Assembly: GCF_003672135.1 (NCBI RefSeq)
Contig: NC_039512.1
Coordinates: 4,496,874-4,560,873 of the forward strand
Source: Ooceraea biroi
Taxonomy: Eukaryota; Arthropoda; Insecta; Hymenoptera; Formicidae
Direction: 5' to 3'
DNA length: 64,000 nt
Shown: positions 47,164-60,600 of the stretch, piece after piece
How positions within the stretch are numbered: position 1 is the stretch's first letter
Layout of the letters: each line of letters starts with the position of its first letter
Notes under the pieces: model-generated
Seen by the model: only the letters and a program-made list of their open reading frames with translations
What the model was told of the DNA's origin: nothing
Databases searched by the model: none
Made by a program: the position numbers and the translations under genes

Positions 47164-49244
47164 TTCTTGGGCAGTCTACATCATGCTTGTTAAATTCCTC
47201 AGAAATGCTTGCCATGTTGACAGGCAAGAGTCAAGGTACATGTGCCCACGCATATACAAAGGTACTGACCTATGTACGCAGCGAGTGTATGTGTGTTCAC
47301 ATGTACATATGGGAAGTCCCTTGGGAATTGCAAGCTTATTTTCCTATAGTGCCGACGAGGAAACACGCGGTGAACTTTTACGCTCTTGATAAGAGCGACG
47401 CTGCGTTATGACATTTAAAAAGAATGGCAAAACAGAAAATGATATAACGATATATTAATAACGGTCATAAGAATATTAATAATAATAATAATTACGATGT
47501 TAACGATAACGATCATTTACCGAATTTTTTGTAACCAAGAATATTCAATCTCAAGTCGGAGTATAAAGAATATTACAGCGATAATCTTGCGACATTTAAC
47601 CCACACCTGATTGCTCCATTATGGTGTTCTCAATAGTCCTCGAGGAATTGTACCTGTGCGAAGTACGAGATGTAGTTCCGTACATGAAGATTTACTGGGG
47701 AAGTTCGAGTTCGCAGGCGGTTACTACTGTTAATTACACAGAATTGAGTTTCGGTCCTTCTTGTAAGATGCATTAACGCTAAATGTCGTAAGCCGAGTAT
47801 CGAATATCGAAGATCCGTGACAGCTAGTCTTAGTCATGTGCTTCTTCTACTAATTATACGCACGGTAATGTTCATTATAAAATGTACAAAGCGAACGTGA
47901 TTTCACCACGGCACATATAGATAAGATATATCTATATCTTCGTGTCGTATCTGTAACCGATCCGGGGGAGAATAGTCTTTTATCGATAAGAGGCTTAGAG
48001 GCATCCATTAAGAGCCAGTTACTCGAGACCGATAGCTACATAAACATAAATTTATTTACGTAGGGTTATTATTCCGCCGATGTAGAAGCGATAGTAAATT
48101 ACGTCCGTAATTAGCTACGTTAATTAATAAATTTCTTAAGGGCTTGCTAGATATTTAGAATTAGAAGGATAAAAGGGGTGATACAATAAATTTTCATTTT
48201 AATAATACTAGTAAAGCTGTGGCACGTTACGTTCGCTTCTTTTTGAAGAATTTTTATCCGTGAGCAACAAATGTCCCAGATTTTAGCTTGTCGCTTCAAA
48301 GGAATTTCTGTGCTGTCTGCTTTAAGCCGCACGTCGTCTTTATTATTATAGCAACAGATAAGCGTACTATACTGCTCTCTTAATACGCAGCGATACGGCA
48401 GGCAATTATGGATAGCTCTGAATAGAGAAACGGTTAACACGTTCAGTGGCATGACCGGTAGTATAATACCAACACGTCTTGTTGATATGAGTATAATGGA
48501 GAACAGGCTGCATTTGGAGAATTGCAGCAACCGGCTATAAATGCATGATTAAACACGAAACATGAGCAGATTATCAACAATTTAATTCGTTTATTTTCAG
48601 TGTTTACTTTTATCAGTATAAATTTACAATCCTCTCTCGTACTTGTTATTAAAATTTTTACGAAATTAATTAAACTCTGTACGAATTAATCTTACGATTT
48701 TAAATGATCGATTTATATCATATAACTACATGCTATGTAATTAGAGAAACTAAACGGGACATTAAAGTAGCCTTGATCAATAATCTATCGTGTGTCTATT
48801 GTTTGTTTCTTGTGAGCGTACAATAGCTTTGGAACAAAGCTATTCAAAAGCAGGTTCATTAAGATGAAAATAACTTGCACTGAAAGCTCGCCTATTAATT
48901 ATGAGGAGAGTGAACTATTTTATGCGGCTTCCAATAATCATTGCTAATTAAACCGATACTGTATATATTCTCAATTATTAACCGGTCTTTGTATTCGTGT
49001 TCATTGAATGCCTATAAACTGAATATGCGAACACTATCTTTTGTCCACAAAATTTTTGCTAATTACTATTATTATTGGATTAAGTAATATAATATTAATT
49101 ATTACGTTCATATACTGCGGAATTCATGCATGTTATAATGTTACTGTTAACAATATTATATTACTATTACTATATTATTATTGCTACAATCAATTAATAC
49201 TATTAACGTTAAATATATATTAAAGTTAAAACTATTAATATTAT

Positions 49245-49297
49245 AAATTATTATATCGATTACAGAATCGATTAAAATTATTATATCGATTACAGAA
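49245..49297. repeat. 30-bp tandem duplication
   Basis: AAATTATTATATCGATTACA followed by GAA occurs twice with a 30-base period, in very AT-rich DNA. Confidence 0.8.
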
Positions 49298-51355
49298 ATA
49301 TATTTCGTACATACTTCTTGTGAACTACTTTTTAAAATACTCGTTATCGTGGACTCGCTCGCTATTGAAGTAGAACGCTTGGCAAGTTGGCGATGGAGGA
49401 TAAAGGATTATAATGATTACTCCATTACACTCGCTGTATTGCATATACGGTAATGTGCAATGCATTTTTAATCCATTCATGTCCCATATGTGACTTGCGT
49501 AATTTCCTTACTTATAAAATGCTGATATATTTTGCGACTCACTCGAGGCGAACGCGAGAGGAATAGCAGTTCTTAATCATATTAAACGCGCGGTGAAACC
49601 GTGAGAAACGATCTTCCACATTGATCTTGACATACGCTTGCAGAACCATGTAAAGTAAATGCATGTCGGGGTTGGAATCTGCAGAAAAGAGAAGAAAAAT
49701 GTGTTCTTTATTGTGCTCTAAGTTATTCGCGTTTCTAAGTTATTTAGAATATCTTAGATAAATCTATATTTCTATTAAAATTTAAATTGCATCGGATTTT
49801 AAAGTGTACGTCATTTTTATCATTTATTCGGTACATACATATTGGATGCATATTTTATAATAATATATAAGAATTCTTTCTCTTGTGTACAAAGATGTCA
49901 TTTTGCTTACGCTGTTCGCTTATGCTTTCGTTGGAATAAGGTAAATTGGAGAGGAAGGAACAGGCCGGGAGAGAACAAGGGAAGGCAAAGACATAAATAT
50001 CCTGTGACCCGTTCTTCGTGATCGATTGCTTGTAATGGCGTACGTCGCCGCCGAGCGAGATAAAGAGATGTTTCCCGTGCACCTTTCCTTTCTCCTTTCC
50101 GGCAAAACGTCAACGGGCAAGTATAATTAATTCGAAAATTCCGCTCTCTTGGCTTCACTGCGGCTACGGCGATCGATGCCACATGAATCGAGGGTTCGCT
50201 ACCTTAATAGGGTGTGTATGATAAAGAATGCGCCTCATGCGCTCATGAGAATGGAGGGTTCGCTGCCTTTGTGCCGCATTACCTCACAAAGCGCTATTTT
50301 CCACGTGCGAAGTTCATGATCACACGAACGTCGAATGAGATCATTACACACGAGGTCGTCAATTGAACTTTTTCTCGTCTCTTTTCTCTATTTTTCCACG
50401 TGAGATGCTTTCCATGTGGGACTCCATCGCACCGCCGAAAGATAAATTTGCTCGAGGAAAATAAACGGAATAGCGGAATTGCGCGCGCGTGCGAGCTGCT
50501 TGTGTGATGTACTTATTAGCGGTCTGTCATCTTTTTCTTACGTGCGTGAATGAGCACTGCGATTTTTCTTGGACTTTTCTTCGAGATTCGAGACCAAAAT
50601 TTTAACAAGATCCGGTTACGCTTGAGAATAAAATTAATGCATTTTCCGCCTCCGTTTCTTGTATTAGCAATTTAACTATTTAATTTTTGAGAAAAGAGAG
50701 AAAAAGAGGGAAACGTGAACTTTAACTTTTCGTTACTGAACGTAAACTTTTCGTGCAGTTCCTATATTTTATAAAATTATGTTTGATTAATGATAAAATG
50801 ATATGAATTTGTAAGATCCTTTGGGAATGCGAAATCACATGATTTCTCGCTTTTTAGAATAGCTTACTGCACATGAACTCGTGTGCATCCTTCCCAGAAC
50901 GCCCATAAGAGGTATCACGGCATCGGCTATTACACGACTCGCATTTTTCAGATATTGTCCTCATATAAAGTTTATCTTTTCCTTTTGAAATATCTGCTTT
51001 TCCTCTCAGAATATCTTCTTAGAGGGCAAAGAGACCTGTATCTGCCTCTCTCGTATTATCCGCCGGCACTTTACATAACTGAAAAGACAGGTTTCGTTCT
51101 TCTACGTCATTCTATTTTCATCTCGCGTTAGCTAAGTTATTCAAGATGGGTGAGCATTCATTTCATATATTCGCAGCAAGTTCGATACTTTGCGACGAGG
51201 TAATGGCATTAGATATTGCGTATTCGGTTCATGCAAGGCATCGGGACTGAATAATGAGTGGGGAAAGTTACTTTTGCCCATTTTCCGTCCCTTAAATGTT
51301 CCACCGCACGCTGTTTTCGTGCGGAATGATGTAAGAGATGATACATACATATTTA

Positions 51356-52622
51356 TTAGGTTGGCAAATAAGTTCGTTCGGTTTTTGCTTCGGTGCAACT
51401 TCTTTCCAATTCACTCTTGTTTTTCTCGATACTATCGCGCAACTTCAGAGTGCATTTAAAAGTACATGTTTCACATAACCTTTCTGTAAATTTTGGTTTG
51501 ACTAACATCAATATTGTGTGTGCTGCGTAGCTGTAAAAATGGAAGTAAATAACGTGCATTATCGTCATATTTTGCTCTATTATTTCAAGAAGAGCAAACG
51601 AGCTGCAAAGGCTCATAAAAAGATATGCCGTGTTTATGGAGATGATGCCTTAACAGAACGCGTATGTCAAAAGTGGTTCGCCAAATTCCGTTCTGGAGAT
51701 TTTGACGTCAATGATGCGCCTCGCTCCGGTCGCCCGATCGAGATTGATTCAAGTAATGTCAAAGCTATCATCGATAAAAATCCATCCCAAGCACTTAATA
51801 TATCTCATATAAAGCGTAGAAAACAATTTGCGCCAACTGGAATACGTTTCTCGGCTCAATGTGTGGGTGCCGCATGAATTAACCGAGGCCAACTTGGCCA
51901 CTCGCATATCCATCTGCGATTTGCTGCGGAAACGTCAAGAAAACGATCCATTTTTGAAGCGGTTAGTGACAGGAGATGAAAAATGGGTCGTCTATGAGAA
52001 TGTAACGCGGAAAAGATCATGGGGACACAGCAGCGAGCCACCACAAACAACCTCGAAGGCAGGATTGCATCCGAAGAAGATCATGCTCTCCGTATGGTGG
52101 GATTTCAAAGGTGTCATTTACTACGAGCTGTTACCGTCAAGCAAAACGATTGATTCAACCATATACTGCTCGCAGTTAACAAAATTGGACCAAGCACTCC
52201 GCAAAAAACGTCCAGAATTGATAAATCGAAAAGATGTTGTCTTCCACCACAATAACGCCAGACCTCACACATCATTGACAACTCGGAACAAATTACTCAG
52301 TCTTGGCTGGGATGTTTTGCCTCATCCTGCGTATTCACCGGACCTGGCCCCTTCCGATTATCATTTATTCCGGTCGTTGCAGAACTCTTTGAACGGAAAA
52401 ATCTTCAAGGATGAAGAGAACGTCAAAAGACACCTGGATTGGTTTTTCGCCGATAAGCCTCAGATGTTTTACGAACGCGGCATAATGAAGTTGGTGGAAA
52501 GATGGCAAGAAGTCATCAATAAAAATGGTCAATATATAATTGATTAAAATTTATTTCGTGTATCAAAAAAATTGTATTTTATTCCACCTTAAAAAACCGA
52601 ACCAACTTATTTGCCAACCCAA
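51356..52622 (+). mobile_element. mariner transposon, lineage 3
   Basis: A 1267-bp element with TA duplications at 51354-51355 and 52623-52624. The ends start TTAGGTTGGCAAATAAGTTC on the left and TTGGGTTGGCAAATAAGTTG on the right. The TIR and protein are of the type seen in mellifera-subfamily mariners (family recall). Transposase lies on the plus strand. Confidence 0.94.
51539..52547 (+). pseudogene. mariner transposase with frameshift and lost catalytic Asp (lineage 3)
   Basis: The ATG at 51539 opens MEVNNVHYRHILLYYFKKSK, then KWFAKFRSGDFDVND. After NPSQ about six to eight helix-turn-helix residues are missing. One extra A near 51811 shifts the frame, which resumes as LRQLEYVSRLNVWVPHEL and is open to the stop at 52545-52547. 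The first and third acidic motifs stand (TGDEKW, APSDYHLF), but the second reads FHHNNARPH: AAT (Asn) at 52251-52253 replaces the catalytic Asp. Apart from the early damage, the 239-codon second part has no stops. Confidence 0.9.
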
Positions 52623-52624
52623 TA

Positions 52625-53288
52625 TATAGAGACGCTTTTGGCCTGAGCGCTGGCTATAAAAGTTCAAAGTTTCAACAACGCCGTGAAACAGATTGCGTCA
52701 TTATTGCGCGCCGCAATTGCACCGTTAGTCAAGCACAAAACAACTTTTAATAGTTTGGTAGTTCTGGTATGTAATGGCAAAATATTATTTTCCCCAAAAG
52801 AGAAATTTCTCTCGGTAAATTCAGAAAAAGTTCGTGGTGCAGTTGCTGAGAGCATTAATTATCGAATTAACGAGTGCATTAGCAAATTATGCTCTTAGGT
52901 TGAATATAGAAAAAAGCGCACTTTTCATATATTTGAAAACTATGTGATATCTAATATATTAAATATCATAATATATTAAATAAAAAGCTACATGTAAGAA
53001 TAAACACGACTTGAATGTGGTGAATATGAAAGGTTTAGGCCGCAATGTGTCAACAGACCGGATTAAATAAACCTGGCTCAGCTGTGCGTTGTCTCTTAGC
53101 AGATTATAGTCTTACTTTCGTTAAATACATACAAGCGTGGGAATGAAGTTTAATTAAATTAATAGAAAGCGATATTTTCATAAAATTATTGATGTCATAT
53201 TAATCTCTCAAAATACATTTACGTAATATATCATTGTGTGAGAAAAGTAGTAATTAATAATAGTAATTTAATTTATCTCAATGCATAA
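52625..53288. other. spacer between two mariners
   Basis: AT-rich DNA with no recognised feature. Confidence 0.5.
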
Positions 53289-53290
53289 TA

Positions 53291-54575
53291 TTGGGTCATT
53301 AAGTATGAAACTTTACAAATAGAACATAAACTTTTGCATTTTTTGGCACATGGACATGATTTATTTTCAATCGAAGTATGCGCCCATGTTATCTACACAC
53401 TTCTGCCATTTTAGTGGTAGTTGGTCTATGCCTCTACTATAGAAGCTAGGAGTACGGGAATCGATGAAGTCGCGGAAGGCTGTTTCGACTGCCTGTTGAG
53501 AATTGAAGAATTTTCCCACCAAGAAGTTGTCCAAATTCCGGAAGAAGCGATAGTCGGTAGGTGATAGATCTGGTGAATATGGTGGATGACGGAGAGTTTC
53601 CAATTCCAACTCCCGTAGCTTTGCCACGGTCAGTCGTGCAGTGTGCGGTCGAGCATTATCATGCAACAGGATTGGCATTGACCGATTGACCAATTTCGGT
53701 TGTTTAATAGCAAGTTGTTGCATCATTTCGTCCAGTTGCTTGCAATATACTTCAGCCGTTATCGATGTACCAGGTTTCATAAAGTTGTAGTAGATAACAC
53801 CTGACCTGGACCACCAAACAGTCACCATAAGCTTCTTCTGTGTAATGTTGGGTTTCGCGTGATGTCTCGGTGGTTCATCAGCGTTCAACCACTGATGTGA
53901 GCATTTACGATTGTCGTAGAGTATCCACTTTTCATCGCAGGTCACAATTCGATTAAAAAAAGATTCATTTTTGTGCCGGGAAAACAAAGAAAGGGAAGCC
54001 TCTAGACGTTGCGCCTGCTGCGCATCGGTCAATTCGTGCGGGACCCATTTGTCCAACTTCTTTATCTTACCAATTGCAGCTAAATGAACAATATGGTGGG
54101 TATAGAAACATTGAATATCGATGCCAATTCACGTGTACTTTGAGATGGATCGGACTCTACCACGGCTCTCAAGTGATCATTATCCACCTTCGTCTTTGGT
54201 CTTCCACGTGGCTCATTAGCGAGGCTGAAATCTCCATCTCTGAAGTTTTTGAACCAATTGCCCACCGTTGCTTTAGTAGTTGAACCTTCACCAAATACAG
54301 CGTTGATATTACGAGCTGTCTCCGACACTGTGGTTCCACGGCGGAACTCATATTCATAAATCACACGAATTTTGGACTTTTCCATAGTTCTATAAAAAAG
54401 AATCCACCAATAAAACTAATGAAGATATTTGAACAAACAAATATGACATTTGAAGAGCGAACATACATCTATCACACTAACCTAACCTGATACTGACGTC
54501 TGGCGCCAAATTTGAGATAACAAATGTTAAAGATGGCGCTTTTACATTTGTAAAGTTTCATACTTAATGACCCAA
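53291..54575 (-). mobile_element. mariner transposon, copy B of lineage 1
   Basis: A 1285-bp element with TA duplications at 53289-53290 and 54576-54577, in the same orientation as copy A and 46,620 bases away. Line-by-line comparison shows five substitutions, all in the left quarter, and no indel. Flanking DNA is unrelated, so this is a separate insertion and not a segmental duplication. Confidence 0.95.
53367..54385 (-). pseudogene. mariner transposase, frameshifted (copy B)
   Basis: The same two-part frame as copy A: 54385-54080 for the N-terminal 101 codons, and 54056-53367 for the catalytic part. The one-base loss and stop are identical. The catalytic Asp residues (TCDEKW, LLHDNARPH, SPTDYRFF) are intact. 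Differences from copy A in the protein are Arg for His after SPTDY, Phe for Leu in NLDNF and Ser for Gly in SRTPS. Confidence 0.9.
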
Positions 54576-54576
54576 T

Positions 54577-54642
54577 AGATACATTAATTAATCAGATACA
54601 TTAATTGATCAGATACATTAATTAATCAGATACATTAATCAA
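54577..54642. repeat. 17-bp minisatellite abutting mariner copy B
   Basis: About four units of AGATACATTAATTAATC, with single changes, begin exactly at the A of the right target duplication of the mariner. The insertion therefore seems to have landed at the edge of, or inside, the array. Confidence 0.85.
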
Positions 54643-57600
54643 TACAACTGCAATCAGAACAAAACACAATCACAAGGATGCTTTATTCCTTTGCCAAGTG
54701 CAAGTTCGCTCAGCTGTCACCATATCTTATTTTATATCACAGGTATAACTTGCCGGTATTGCATTATGCGCATTATGTTGCAACCTGGCAAACTTAGTCC
54801 TATCCAATTTCCACTATGCGAGTTCAGCCATCGACGTCATGAGGCAGAGAGAGAGAGAGAGATTGTTCGTGAGTTCGTAAGTCGGCCGTTGAGGAAAACC
54901 ACCCTTAAGTTATTCGCCAACCCGCGCGAGGCGCACGTACGTGAGGAGACATCTCTGCCGAGCAGCGTCATGTCACCTCAGTCCGAAGGGAAATTCGTCA
55001 GCTAGTCGATCCGGATTCTAATGATTGATGCCGCACTCCGCCGGGAAGCGGCATCAGATACGAGACCGCTAAAGTTACATCGATCGCTCGTCCACTCGCC
55101 GACAAGAAGCACACATTTGCGGAATGAGAAGACGTGGCGCGTTCGCCAGTTTTCTCATCGCGAATTGAAACCGATCGCGATCGGACATCGATCGATCGCG
55201 ATCGACATCCGCTGTAACGCCTCCGCGTTTGCCAGCGCGGATTTTACCTGGCGGATTTCCCATCTCGAGCGCAGGCCGCGCAAAAGCACATCGCGAATCA
55301 TTTATCAGTGCTACCGCACGGCCTGCGAAATTTTTATTCCGACGAATCGAATATTCGCTGCGTCCCGGGAATTTATATTTATGGTTACGGGATCCCCCAC
55401 GTGCCGGCGACCATCGTTTGACCCGATTTTCGCGAATGGGCAAAAGTTCAGCTCATCTTTGCTCTTCAGAATTGCCGTCGAGATTCGGGCGGGCTCCAGA
55501 TCTCTGGCGGACGTTAATTGAAAGCTTAACGGCGGATTAGCTAATTGCGCATCGACGCGAACGGCAGTTCGTGATTGACAATAGTCTGTGCACGTCACGG
55601 TGATAGCATTGTAGGCGGCAGAATGGGAGATGTCAGGCTGATTTTGTATAGAAAAAGCTTGAGACTCGTGCATTTTCTTTCGATTGCGGATTTCAGTTTT
55701 CTTTTTAACAAAGAGATAGCCGTCAAGTTCATAGCGTAAAGTAGCAATTACCATGACGTCAAAGCGAGCCGTGCTCGTGCGAGCGCAATCAAATTACTAT
55801 TAGTTATTAAAGTGCCAGAATATCGGGCGACATCTGGTTCAAGCACTGCGCTCGTTGTGACCTCAGTCATGGTTCCCGCGCCTCGTAGCTTCATTCAGAG
55901 ATCTGGTCGATATTCTTATTGTCACAACGTCAAGATAAACAATACTATTCTTCTGTATGACAAAGTGGTTTCTATTGTTTCTTCTCTAACGTGTGTCCAT
56001 TGACTTCTTTCCTCGAAACATTCTCCTTTAATCATTAAATGTGGCAACTATGTCAATTTGGTTAATGGATTGGAAATGTTGTTTGACGTCGTGCACTTTG
56101 CGGAAGAAAATTTGTTTGCTCTCGTATCCGTTGGACAACATCTTGTACCTTTTGTGTTTATTATAAAATATGTGTTAAGCAGATGATATATAATTACAGA
56201 AGCTTAATTAGAAAACTAAATCTGAATTTTTCTCTTAATTTTATAAAATGGTAAGAAAGTCCATCAACAATTTTTAAAGTTATAAGAGAAACCTTTATTA
56301 AAGTTTAGTCAATTTTATTAAAGATTCAATGTTGTGTACAAAGAAATTGAATTTCCTTCTAACATGGCTACTGTAGTCACATAACCGAGGATTGATGTCG
56401 ATAAACAAGCACAGCCGCATAGGGTTTGTGAAAATATTGAATATGGATTCTAATTTGTAAGGCAAACAAGAAAAATAAGGCGAACCGTCGCATATGTGGA
56501 CCTTTTGAAAAGTCAATCTTTATCGCAATCTCATTGACAAACTATAATTTATGTACTTGGAACGATAAATTAACATTTATAAAGACTGTTATTAACATTG
56601 ATGCCAAACTCACGAGCTACCTGCTTTACAAATTGCGCACTTTCAAACTGATGCAGTTTCAGCTTCGAAACTTTGTAATGACTGTTAAACAAATTCCCCT
56701 CTGCGTTCCTACGATTTTGTAATTACCACCAAGTTTACCCCGTAATTAGAAACGTTAATTTTCTTAATCGAATATCTCTCTACGACGGCGAAATCGCATG
56801 ACACATCCATAAAAGCTACACAATCTTGACATCAGCGTGATATCAGTGTGATATGCCATAAACGTGATTCTTCCATTCTCATCATGCATACAGAATATCT
56901 GATTTTTAGTCAATCCTTTCAAGCAGCTCGTCGTATAAGCGTCGTATAAGCGTGATATGTGCGAAACTTGGTGGTCTGCATAATGAATGGAAGCTTTTGA
57001 CCCATCGCACGGGTCGTCTGTGGCCCATATGGCCTAACTTGCGGCGGTCTCTTTCCGAGAGTGAAGGCCGCGTGATACGATAAGAGAACGCCGTGATTGC
57101 CGGTCGAAAGTACCAGGTCGACGATGATAGCAGACCTAGTGCCTCCATCGCAAATAATTGCTTTCAGGTTATCGCGCGGTGACGGCTGCCGACGTTACAG
57201 AGACGGCTCGCCTTTGAAGCGTCTGCCAGTTTATCGAAGCCCGTCCTCTTCTGTGCTCCTCTTTCCGAATTATGCGTTATTCAGCTTATCGAACGAAGCG
57301 ACGCACATGTAAAATTTACCGGGCTTACATGACCTTATAAAATATTTTCTTCCTGCGAACACCACCCGAGCGAATAAACTTTTATCTCGCATTAGGACTC
57401 CTTGACCGGGCCTCCATTATGCAGGGCTGATTTATATCGAAATGAATTATTTAGCATGTACCGCATGGGATATGATCCGGTTATGCTGGAGGATGAGTAA
57501 AGCGGTCAGCTCGAAATAAAATTACTTGACTTTCAGAGAACTTTCTATGCGAGAGATCGCTACGTCATGTACATATGTACATATATATGGACTGTAGGCA

Positions 57601-60600
57601 TGTTGCAATAAGAAAGCCTCCTTCTGCAGAATCTGCAGAGCTCCTTGTCTTCTCTGAGCTTTAAATCACGTCGTTTCGCTAAGTAGAGATCATGAGAGTA
57701 GGCCGTCGTTGCTCGTCCGACGGTTTCCTCTCGTATTTCCTAGCGGTTTCTTCGCTGCGTTGAGTATAATCTAGATTGGTATCGATGACACGATTTCTTC
57801 CCGTCCAATGGCTTATACTCTCTTCCTGTGCACGAACACCAATCAGTTCAGTGGGTCCACACATTGACAAATCACCATTAAGAGAGGATAAATCTTGAAA
57901 GAATCCGAAAATCTACGAACAAAAATACGCGAAAAATCGGTAACACTTTCGTCAGATAACTGCTCGATGGATTTTCTGTTGAAAGACGGCAGTAAAGTCT
58001 GATTTACGGATTACAGTTGTAAAAAGTGTGATTTATGTATAGTGTAATAATTTACGAATGTCGATTTACGAACAAGTGTTCTTTAAAGTACGTGAAATAT
58101 TTAAGAATTAGACGAAGAATTCTTATTTCTTTCTGTTTGTAATTTTCTTGTTTTTTATAAAAACTAATTGTAACAAAAAGTATATCATATCTATTTAAAA
58201 TTACAGTTTCCTCGTTTGATTTTATTAAGCCCGAATAGACCGATACGTCTATTCGGTTATATAGTTTAATTTATTTTGAAACTTGATTATACACTAAAAG
58301 ATATAAGCGCTGGAGTTTACTCGCATTTGTATTTCGTATTTCGTAGAATGTAAACGAGAATCGTTTATTATCGTAAATACATTGTAATAGGATAATGTAG
58401 AAATTTACATGCCGTATTTGTATAACATTAATTAGGTTATGGCTATGAATGCATTTACAATGCGTGTGTGTGTTTTGCATAGTACAATATACAATATAAA
58501 TAGTTTGCTTTATACATTGTTGCAACTTTGAGGAATAATTTATTAATTAATTTTGTAATCGATGTGTGGAATATTCTCAATTTCAAAATGGTATTTATAG
58601 TCCTGCGATAGTAAGAATACATTTTGAAACAATATGCATGAAATGTAAGCAAAAGTTTGTGTAAGATTATTCATTTTTACTACTTACGTTTTAATTCTTT
58701 ATGAGAAATATTTTCATAATTTATGTTTAATTGTTCATTTGTAATCAGGCAGCCGGCATTTTATGTATATATGTATATTTTATGTATATATTTTTTATTG
58801 CTTTTATTTTCAACTTTTTTTATTTTGATCGATACTTTATATTATATTATAAGTCATTTTAATATGTACATTTATACTTTTGGCAGAATTTTATGTGCTT
58901 GGCTAACTTTTTTTCACATTGTATAATTTATTATGTACTTTTAATTATCTTTTTAACTTTTACGAAATGTGATCATTATTACTGATTATTAAATATCAAA
59001 TTTATTTGCATCAGGTACGTGTAGCTTACCTTATAAAGTAAATATGATGCATCGCGCTAAAAATGATTACGTAACGATCGCTCATGCCGCGGTACTAGAC
59101 CAAATTCAGAATCAGGTACATCGCGTTCGCCGGACGTGTACTGAAAACAGGATCAAACGAGGTACTAATGCACACGAAGAATTTTCTGTCGCTTTACGCG
59201 GCTCAAAGGAGAGCTCGTTTCCTTCCACAAACTCTACATTCGGGATCCCCGTGTCTCCCCATCGATTAACGGAAACATTTCACTTGTCGCGCTAGAAACG
59301 CTTTGAAATTACGTAGCGCAAAGCAGAGGCGAGCGACTTTTTTCGCTGTAAAGCTTAAGCTCCCTTCATTAAAATCTCGACGCTTCCGATTGGTTGCTCC
59401 CACGAAACTGTGTACATTTATTCTCGGGATGATAGAGCTGTGCTTGACCTAATTTTGGTTCTTTTCATTTGAGCGCTTCGTCAATTATGAATACCATTTC
59501 TCCAGGTAGCCCTGTCCTCTTGTCTTCCTCTCCCAGTTTCACGTCATGTCAGAAAGGAAATTTCAGTCACTGCTGCTCTTCAGCCAACGCCCTGTCGTTA
59601 TTTATTATTTGAACATGTATTGTTCGACGGAAAAACAGCTCATTCATACGGATTAATTAAAAGATAAGTAGTCGGATTTATAATCGTACGTTTCATTAAA
59701 ATCTAGTCTTATTCCTTTATTAAGGCTTCCGCGCCCAGTGCGACCTCCCGAAGATTTTTATTTCTTTATTTTTTGGCAGAAAAAAATAGATTTTATAATT
59801 ATAATAATTAAGTTTCACAAAAATTTAAAGTATTTTCTAACATAAAGGGCATACGTTTGCTCCGAGATAGGATAGATTCTCCGTCGGTTTTTCCAATATG
59901 ACGGATTTACGAGATTTATCCTTCTGGCGGGACCTACGATGACGTATGCACTCTACCATGTAGCGATCATGCGTTCCTCAGTATCCGAGCTGTCGGGACA
60001 CGGGATTCGTTTGATCGAATTTCTCGTCGGTATTATCCGCGACGATCGCCCGTTTACGTGCGCTTATGTATGTACACGCGAGTGTCTCGAAATAGGACAC
60101 ACAATGCGCAGGACTCATCGTCCCTTGAACTGCACATCCGCTTTAAAGGCACCAGCTGCGCCATAATACGTGCATGATTTTCGGCGTGGAGAATGGTCCG
60201 TCGTAGAATGGTTTTGTACGATGTGATTAATCCGTTCGACGCGAACAACAATGATCCATTGTACGTGTGTTTACGGCTTTAACGGTTCCGCCATAATTTC
60301 CGCAGTCATTTATCGGGACACTAAATAACTTTGCGGTTCATATTCGGCCACTGAAAGTATCGCTTAACTGCGGATTCCGTTTCGGAATCGAGGAGGAAAT
60401 CATCATCATTACTCCTTCGCGCAGCCTCTTCGGAAGTGATAAGTATGCGACGCGTAACGAGGCTGCCGAAAATGCGCGCTTGACGTGATCTCATCATGTC
60501 GCGTCCACTGGGAAGTGATACGGTAAACGGAAAATCCATCGATCAGTCCCCGCGGGAAGACGGCACGAAGTTTTCAGCTTTTTAATGACACGTCAATCTC

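Larger units (their letters stand above)
29366..51353. other. gene-poor region, probably intronic or intergenic
   Basis: Over 22 kb I recognise no protein family, RNA gene or large transposon. Open frames such as 33467-33961 (+) and 43690-44175 (+) have no familiar motif and lie in GC-richer patches. The tract alternates AT-rich and moderately GC-rich stretches, as in long regulatory introns. It carries (TC)n at 42875-42907, (CA)n at 47101-47152 and a 30-base tandem duplication at 49245-49297. Confidence 0.4.

Noticed and set aside
55021..55540. Overlapping open frames on both strands
   Set aside because: Simultaneous long frames in several phases point to low stop density from high GC content, not to coding.
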